Below, piece by piece: positions 1-6,360 of a stretch of 38,915 nt of DNA. Each line of letters starts with the position of its first letter. Position 1 is the first letter of the stretch. The notes beneath the pieces were generated by a model that was given only the letters and a program-made list of their open reading frames with translations, searched no databases and had not been told where the DNA came from. The position numbers and the translations under genes were made by a program. Origin of the DNA: Prevotella sp. (lineage in GTDB: Bacteria > Bacteroidota > Bacteroidia > Bacteroidales > Bacteroidaceae); NCBI GenBank assembly GCA_021204605.1, contig JAJPZD010000137.1, forward strand, positions 1 to 38,915, read 5' to 3'.

Positions 1-5
1 AAATT

Positions 6-638
6 ATGAAAGTCAGAATTTTAATTATTTTGTTTTTATTGAATTGTTTCCTTGTAACAACACATGCCCAAACGCTCACAGATTCTGATAAAAAGGAAAT
101 AGAACAAAGAATCATAGAAAAAGTGAATGATTTTGTCTCTTATCTTCCAGAAATAGCCGCAAAAAGCAATAAAAAGAAAGAAGAAAGAGAGACTGCATCG
201 GAGTATATTGCAATAGCTTTAAAATTATTCATAGGTGAAGGTGAAAAATATCCCTATATAGACAATGCCGGAAACAAACGGTTGCATGATGAAGTTACAA
301 TGCAAACAACATCAAGGGGTAAGAAAAATCCCCCGCAACCTATGGTAAATTATTTAAATGGTCTTATGGCACTTCCATATCACAAAGTTAAAGTTGATAC
401 TTGCTATGCTGTTAGAATAAATAAGGAAATACATGAGGTGGGAGATGGATTATATACTGCAACAGCACTGTTTGTTCAATCATTCCGTGCATATAGAGAT
501 AATCGCCTTGTCTTAAACGATAAAGACCCTAAACAAGTTACAGTATATATTAAACGAGAAGTGATTAACGATTATAGTGGTAAGAGTGTATATTGGGTTA
601 TCAAATTAGGTGATATTCGTGTTACCTCAAATTATTAA
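6..638 (+). CDS. Predicted secreted protein of unknown function (possibly NTF2-like)
   Basis: 210-aa ORF starting MKVRILIILFLLNCFLVTTHAQ, a clear signal peptide ending in AQ; first gene of a colinear run. Confidence 0.75.
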   Translation: MKVRILIILFLLNCFLVTTHAQTLTDSDKKEIEQRIIEKVNDFVSYLPEIAAKSNKKKEERETASEYIAIALKLFIGEGEKYPYIDNAGNKRLHDEVTMQTTSRGKKNPPQPMVNYLNGLMALPYHKVKVDTCYAVRINKEIHEVGDGLYTATALFVQSFRAYRDNRLVLNDKDPKQVTVYIKREVINDYSGKSVYWVIKLGDIRVTSNY

Positions 639-708
639 TTCATTACAGATAGATGTTATTTGTAAAAATGCATTGTTAAAGAAATCTGTAAAAAGTTATT
701 TTGACTAT

Positions 709-1515
709 ATGGGAAAAATAATTATAATATCATTATTTTTGGTTGTTACTTCTACAGTCAATGCCCAGACAGTTTTTTCAAATGTAAAAGACCAATATGA
801 CATGTTATTTGAGCAATGTGTGAAATCATGTGATGAATTTATGCAAAGGTTCAATGAGAAAGAATATTATCCTGACTTGAACAAAGATGACCCCAATTTA
901 GGTGAATATAATTTCATGTATTTGTTCAACAGTGATATGGTGAAAAATGTTGGTAAAGATACATTCCTCGATAGTATTTCGAATTTCTATGACACAGTGA
1001 AAAGTCATAACATAAAATTAGATTACAGAAGCAATAAATGGTTTGCCGAGGAAATTGTATGTTTTACTTATAAAAAGAAGTCTGTCATGTTGTCTCTAAT
1101 ATTACAGCCAGAGAAAACCCCAAAGGGACTGTATGGTTGGACTATTCGAGATGTCGGTGGAATGGGGCAGATAGGATTTGTGGATTCCATATCCCGTATG
1201 GTAATAAGTCCCGAACAGAATGAAGCTGAATTCAATGAGTTGGAATCATGTTTTAAATACAACGTCAAAGAGTTCTCTAAATTTCGCGGTTATAACATCC
1301 AATTAGATGCGCTAAGTTATTTTTTCGGACTTATAGAGTCAGAAACACTGAAATTTGTCAGTCGTGAATATACAAGGTTTCATTTCTATGATGTTCCTGG
1401 TTATATATTCACAGTTGATTTTTTTAATCGTGCAAAATCGAATAATGGCTGGTTGATTTCTGATTTCAGGAAGATGCCAGAAAAAGAGAAGAATATTTAT
1501 TTACATAAACTTTAA
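709..1515 (+). CDS. Predicted secreted protein of unknown function
   Basis: ORF track starts at 610, but the internal ATG at 709 gives a proper signal peptide, MGKIIIISLFLVVTSTVNAQ, so I prefer 709. Confidence 0.7.
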   Translation: MGKIIIISLFLVVTSTVNAQTVFSNVKDQYDMLFEQCVKSCDEFMQRFNEKEYYPDLNKDDPNLGEYNFMYLFNSDMVKNVGKDTFLDSISNFYDTVKSHNIKLDYRSNKWFAEEIVCFTYKKKSVMLSLILQPEKTPKGLYGWTIRDVGGMGQIGFVDSISRMVISPEQNEAEFNELESCFKYNVKEFSKFRGYNIQLDALSYFFGLIESETLKFVSREYTRFHFYDVPGYIFTVDFFNRAKSNNGWLISDFRKMPEKEKNIYLHKL

Positions 1516-1520
1516 GGAAA

Positions 1521-2294
1521 ATCAAAAAATGTATAATAGCTTTAATCATCGTGTGTTTTTTTCAAAGCAATAGTGCTTTTTCACAGTCAAAAATAAAATT
1601 CAAAAACCATCATTTGATTTCTAATATTGAATTGGCATCAGGAAGTCCATATACATTTGCAGCATCAAGTATAATTACAGGATTAGCCAATTATTATCTC
1701 TTGAATGATGCGTTCTTTGAAAATTCATTTATATATGGTTTATATACAATGAATGTTGACGGATTGAAAGCGAGAACGATGAATCCTATGGGTATAACTG
1801 CAAGTGAGTTTTTCAATAATATTCAAGCTGGATATAAAATTGGTTATCAAACATATAATCCGGAATTTTTCAATTGTGGAATATACGCATCAGCAGATTA
1901 TAAATTAGACCAGTTTAAAATTGGCACAGATCATGATGATATGCAGAGACATCGTGCACAACGTATATTGGTCGGTGCTACGGCATTGGTATCGTTAGGT
2001 AGTATGGATAAACCTACGAGAATCATTATCGAGGCTGGATGCCGATATAGTATCGGTTTGTCGTATAAATCTCCTATGAGTGACGACAATAGTCAGTTGA
2101 ATAATGGGCTAATCAGTCATTTTGCTGTGAAGGTGGCAAGTCGAGGTATGTTGCAAGACATCGGTATATTTGCGGATATAAATCATTTTAATCTCTGGAA
2201 AGACTACAATCCAGGTCAAAAACTTAAAAATATCACATTAGGTTTTACATGGAAGATTACCCCACAACAAGCTGATAAACGATATCGTTATTAA
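1521..2294 (+). CDS. Predicted outer-membrane beta-barrel-like exported protein, probable non-canonical ATC start
   Basis: Reading frame open from 1509. From 1521 it reads (I/M)KKCIIALIIVCFFQSNSAFSQ, a textbook signal peptide, but codon 1 is ATC. The ORF track begins at GTG 1551, which would cut the signal peptide in half. C-terminal strands (LKNITLGFTWKI) look barrel-like. Confidence 0.6.
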   Translation: MKKCIIALIIVCFFQSNSAFSQSKIKFKNHHLISNIELASGSPYTFAASSIITGLANYYLLNDAFFENSFIYGLYTMNVDGLKARTMNPMGITASEFFNNIQAGYKIGYQTYNPEFFNCGIYASADYKLDQFKIGTDHDDMQRHRAQRILVGATALVSLGSMDKPTRIIIEAGCRYSIGLSYKSPMSDDNSQLNNGLISHFAVKVASRGMLQDIGIFADINHFNLWKDYNPGQKLKNITLGFTWKITPQQADKRYRY

Positions 2295-2305
2295 AATATG
2301 TTCTT

Positions 2306-3151
2306 ATGAAAAAATATTATTTGTTTCTTCTAATTTTTGTATGTCAATCTTCATTTGCTATTACACCTGAATTAAATAAAGCGTGTGATATGGTTGAAGA
2401 CATATTTAGTAATTTAAAGGCTATATCTCAAAATGGAGAAAGCGCATCTAAGGCAAGGTTGAATCTTATCAAAGAAGATGGGAATCAATATTTTGCTCTT
2501 GTCACTGAAACGCCAGCCCCAAATGAGTTTGCCGAGCTTGGCATTGCGGAAGCAAATGATTACAAAGTGAATATTGCTACAACTACACATGTGACATTAT
2601 TTGCAAGTTTATTTAGCAGTCAGACGAGTAACAAATTTACATTTGACTATAAAGTAGATAGGGATAAGAGCCTTGAATTGTCAGTGCCTGAATTCAAGAA
2701 GGGAGAATCATCTCCAGAATTTGCCGGGATAGTTGTTCATAAGACTTATATGTGTAATGGGAAAACCCTATTGAATTTAGATGATACTTTAATAGTTGGA
2801 TTGCAATTGATGAAAGTGACAAATTGGGTAAATATATACAGTAAGGCACATACAAATATCAACCCTCTGTATTCTATTGAAGTTGATAAATCAAATGCCG
2901 CATTAGCTTATAATAGTAAGAAGTTTATAGAAGCCTATAGAATATATGGATCTATAATAAAAAGAAAGCCAAGTGACGGTGAATCCTATTATAGAATGGC
3001 AATAATGCTTTATAAAAAAGATGTTGATTTAAAACTTAGTAAAAAACAGAGGCAACAGTTGATTCTTGATTATTTGGACATGGCTATTGACCATGGTAGC
3101 TATTCTATCCGTACATGTGCTGGTAATATGAAATATTGGATTACGTGTTAG
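2306..3151 (+). CDS. Predicted secreted protein with TPR-like C-terminal region
   Basis: 281 aa; signal peptide MKKYYLFLLIFVCQSSFA; C-terminal AALAYNSKKFIEAYRIYGSIIKRKPSDGESYYRMAIMLY resembles a TPR pair. Confidence 0.7.
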   Translation: MKKYYLFLLIFVCQSSFAITPELNKACDMVEDIFSNLKAISQNGESASKARLNLIKEDGNQYFALVTETPAPNEFAELGIAEANDYKVNIATTTHVTLFASLFSSQTSNKFTFDYKVDRDKSLELSVPEFKKGESSPEFAGIVVHKTYMCNGKTLLNLDDTLIVGLQLMKVTNWVNIYSKAHTNINPLYSIEVDKSNAALAYNSKKFIEAYRIYGSIIKRKPSDGESYYRMAIMLYKKDVDLKLSKKQRQQLILDYLDMAIDHGSYSIRTCAGNMKYWITC

Positions 3152-3165
3152 ATAAAATATTCTTT

Positions 3166-3921
3166 ATGAAAAAATTTTTAATACTATTATCAATCATTGC
3201 TGTTTTTCCATTGTCTTTGTTAGCAGAGGATGATGCTACCATTACATGGATGAATTATAAAGAAGATGTTGAAGCGTCCACCCTAAACCTAAAATGGGCG
3301 ATAAAGGCAAAATCCCAAATTGTTGAAGTAACAATAACATTAAATGGGAATACAATAAAGGGGTTGAGTGCTGTGAATAATGACGGTTATGACATGATAC
3401 AATCTCGGACTGTAATATTGAAAAAGGGGGTAAATGACATAGAAATTGCAGTCAAGACTGTAAATGGTTTGACAATTTCTCAAAAATCAATAAAGTGTGG
3501 CAATGACAATGATGAAAATGAAGAGTCGTTGCAGAATTTGTTTGATGAAGCGTATAATGATAACCCCGAAGCCCAATATACGTTAGGGATGTATTATCTT
3601 GAAGGCAAGAATGGTGTAGAAAAGGATTTGTTTGAATCTTCACTCTGGTTCAAGAAATCATCTGAATTGGGCTATGCTAATTCACAATATGAATTTGCCA
3701 TATCACTAATGGAGGCAAGGGGAATATTAAAGGATATTCCATTTGCAATCTCATTATTGGAGGAGGCAAGCGAACAAAATAATCCTCAAGCCCTATTCAA
3801 ATTAGGACTATGTTATGAGAATGGCATAGGTGTGAGTAAAAACATAGACAAAGCAAAAGAATTATATAAAAGATGTCCATTGGATGAAGCTAAACAACGA
3901 CTAATAGATTTAGAAAAATAA
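3166..3921 (+). CDS. Secreted Sel1-repeat protein with N-terminal beta-sandwich-like domain
   Basis: Signal peptide MKKFLILLSIIAVFPLSLLA begins at 3166 (ORF track start 3136 is upstream). Sel1-like repeats: NPEAQYTLGMYYLEGKNGVEKDLFESSLWFKKSSELGYANSQYEFAISLM..., NPQALFKLGLCYENGIGVSKNIDKAKELYKR. Confidence 0.75.
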   Translation: MKKFLILLSIIAVFPLSLLAEDDATITWMNYKEDVEASTLNLKWAIKAKSQIVEVTITLNGNTIKGLSAVNNDGYDMIQSRTVILKKGVNDIEIAVKTVNGLTISQKSIKCGNDNDENEESLQNLFDEAYNDNPEAQYTLGMYYLEGKNGVEKDLFESSLWFKKSSELGYANSQYEFAISLMEARGILKDIPFAISLLEEASEQNNPQALFKLGLCYENGIGVSKNIDKAKELYKRCPLDEAKQRLIDLEK

Positions 3922-3927
3922 GTTTGT

Positions 3928-5316
3928 ATGAAAAGAAATATTTTTATTATTATTTTAGCAGTCAATATCCTGTCTTGTATGGCGCAGGATTTTGAATATG
4001 GTATGGGATGTCTCCCAGAGCCACATCCGGAAAGTTTACCTGCACAAGCACAATTAATGACAAGAGATTATGACAACTTGCCATCAAGTTACTCATTAAA
4101 GAAATATTGTCCAACACCACAATCACAAGGTCAGTATGGCACTTGTACAAGTTGGGCAACCGCATACGCATTCCGTACTATCTTGGAATCTATAAGCCGT
4201 AATTGGACTGATAAGGATGAAATTACAAAAGAGGCTTTCTCGCCTTTGTTTATTTATGCCCAGATAAAAGACCCTTACGATTACAATTGTAGTAAAGGCA
4301 CGTTTGTCAGTGCCGCATTCAAGAGTTTAAAAAATATTGGGGCTGCAAAGAAAACTTTGTTTGATGTATATTGCGCAAGCAGAATTCCCGATGATGTAAT
4401 GGCAACAGCAGCTCCATATAAAATTGATGATTACAAAACGCTTTTTGTAAATTCTTTTATGACAGAGAGTGCTAAGATTCAGGTTGTGAAGAAGGCTCTA
4501 TGTAATAATCAACCTGTTGTGATAGCCATGAAGGTTTATCCATCTTTCAACAGCTGCAAGGATTTATGGGATGGGGATATGAAAGGGAATTGCGGATACC
4601 ATGCCATGTGTGTGGTTGGATATGATGATGATCAATATGGCGGGGCATTTTTGATTATGAACAGTTGGGGTCAGAATTGGGGGAACGGAGGATTTACATG
4701 GGTAAAATATAGTGACTTTTGTAGAACCGTTGACCAAGCATATACAGGAAATTTAGCATTATCCCCTTCACCTGTAGTAAAGAAAAACATATTAGGTGGA
4801 GAAATTGAATTGCAATTATCAACTGGAGCGACAATGGCGGCCATTCGTGATAAGAATGGAAATGATTTCAGTTACAATATACAAGGGACATATATGTCAG
4901 GAACACGTTTCAGACTATATCTCACGAATAAAGAGCCTGCTTATGTATATATCATAGGATACGATACCAAAGGAAATACAGATTTGATATTTCCACCAAA
5001 AGAAAACATTAGTCCTGTGTTGACATACAAGAATACGCATATTGCCATTCCTGATGAAAAATGGTATATAGAAATGGATGCTAATGAAGGAACTGATTAT
5101 TTGTGTGTGCTCTATTCAAAGAAAGAATTGAATATTTCAAATATAACGAAGAAAATTATGTCTGGAAATGGCAGCATACAAGATAGAATTAAAAGAGTCT
5201 TAGGTAGTTCTATTGCTTCGTCCTCCGAGATAAAGTATTCAGATAATGCCATGTCGTTTGATGCGGAAACAGAAGGAAGCGTTGTTCCACTTATTGCAAT
5301 ATTAAAACATAATTGA
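3928..5316 (+). CDS. Secreted papain-like (C1A family) cysteine peptidase with DUF4384-like C-terminal domain
   Basis: Signal peptide MKRNIFIIILAVNILSCMAQ. Papain signatures: QSQGQYGTCTSWATAYA (oxyanion Gln and catalytic Cys), GYHAMCVVGYDDD (catalytic His), LIMNSWGQNWGNGGF (catalytic Asn). C-terminal SGTRFRLYLTNKEPAYVYIIGYD...YLCVLYSKKEL resembles DUF4384. Confidence 0.85.
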   Translation: MKRNIFIIILAVNILSCMAQDFEYGMGCLPEPHPESLPAQAQLMTRDYDNLPSSYSLKKYCPTPQSQGQYGTCTSWATAYAFRTILESISRNWTDKDEITKEAFSPLFIYAQIKDPYDYNCSKGTFVSAAFKSLKNIGAAKKTLFDVYCASRIPDDVMATAAPYKIDDYKTLFVNSFMTESAKIQVVKKALCNNQPVVIAMKVYPSFNSCKDLWDGDMKGNCGYHAMCVVGYDDDQYGGAFLIMNSWGQNWGNGGFTWVKYSDFCRTVDQAYTGNLALSPSPVVKKNILGGEIELQLSTGATMAAIRDKNGNDFSYNIQGTYMSGTRFRLYLTNKEPAYVYIIGYDTKGNTDLIFPPKENISPVLTYKNTHIAIPDEKWYIEMDANEGTDYLCVLYSKKELNISNITKKIMSGNGSIQDRIKRVLGSSIASSSEIKYSDNAMSFDAETEGSVVPLIAILKHN

Positions 5317-5334
5317 GATTGAATGTTTCTTAAT

Positions 5335-6234
5335 ATGCGTAGAATTCTATTGATTCTGTTGATATTTACATCTGTTTTATGTATTGCTGACAATAAAGAT
5401 TCCTTAGATTATGAGACAGATTCCATTGAAACAAAAATAATCCTTGCTGATTTTACAGATTCGTTGAGTTATGCAGCCGGTCGGGCAAATGCGGCCAATG
5501 GAATCGTAGATTATATTAAATTTCAGCTTGATGTTGACATTTCCTATTTAGAAGATTTCATAAGAGGTTTTAAAGAAGCCATAAATAGAGTAGGGGATAA
5601 AAAAGAGGAAGCATATATTGCAGGACACAGGATGGCTCATGTGGTTAATGAACAAATGATACCTAATGTTGAAATGGAATTAAATGACACGGATATATTC
5701 AATAGAAGATTATTTATTGAAGGTTTCTTAAGTCATCTTGAACATAAAGACAGTTTGTTGAATGATTCAACGGCAGAATTATTTTATGAAACTTATGTAA
5801 ATGGGATACAAAACACACGAGTAGAAAAAACTCGTAAAACCGAAGAATTGTTCCTCAAAGAAAACGCTGAGAAGAAAGGAATAAAGGTTACTTCTTCCGG
5901 TTTGCAATATCGGGTAATAAAGAAAGGTAAAGGAGATAAGGCAAAAGCCAATGATAAAGTTACGGTTAAATATGTGGGACGCACAATAGATGGAAAAGTT
6001 TTTGATGATAGTGATAGGTATTCCCCTGAAGGGATTGAAGTCAATATAGACCAAACTATAAAAGGATGGTCAGAAGGGCTTCAATTGATGAATAAGGGTG
6101 CTATATACGAACTTTATATTCCGTATAATCTCGCATACGGCGAAAGTGGTGATGTGAATAATATTCCACCATACGCAACTCTAATTTATGAAATTGAACT
6201 ATTGGAAATAGAAAGAGAAAATGCAGATGAGTAA
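5335..6234 (+). CDS. Secreted FKBP-type peptidyl-prolyl cis-trans isomerase
   Basis: MRRILLILLIFTSVLCIA signal peptide (start 5335; ORF track 5323). C-terminal FKBP motifs: VTVKYVGRTIDGKVFDDS, IKGWSEGLQLMNKGAIYELYIPYNLAYGE, IPPYATLIYEIELLEI. Confidence 0.9.
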   Translation: MRRILLILLIFTSVLCIADNKDSLDYETDSIETKIILADFTDSLSYAAGRANAANGIVDYIKFQLDVDISYLEDFIRGFKEAINRVGDKKEEAYIAGHRMAHVVNEQMIPNVEMELNDTDIFNRRLFIEGFLSHLEHKDSLLNDSTAELFYETYVNGIQNTRVEKTRKTEELFLKENAEKKGIKVTSSGLQYRVIKKGKGDKAKANDKVTVKYVGRTIDGKVFDDSDRYSPEGIEVNIDQTIKGWSEGLQLMNKGAIYELYIPYNLAYGESGDVNNIPPYATLIYEIELLEIERENADE

Positions 6235-6277
6235 AAAACTAATTGTTCCATTAAAACGTGATTTAAAACATAATTAT

Positions 6278-6285
6278 TAATTTTG
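6278..6285 (+). promoter_or_regulatory. Candidate -7 box (TAATTTTG) upstream of uvrA-like gene
   Basis: Matches the Bacteroidetes TAnnTTTG consensus; no convincing -33 TTTG at the right spacing. Confidence 0.3.
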
Positions 6286-6360
6286 CACCAAAGATAGATT
6301 CGCTTAGGTAAACTAATCAGTATTATGATAAATAGAAGATTAATGTAGTAAGGTAAGGTT

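Noticed and set aside
610-708. N-terminal extension of the 610-1515 ORF
   Set aside because: Overlaps the previous gene and precedes a clean signal peptide starting at ATG 709; treated as non-coding.
5793-6054. Two overlapping minus-strand ORFs in the FKBP gene
   Set aside because: Overlapping shadow frames opposite a strong FKBP domain.
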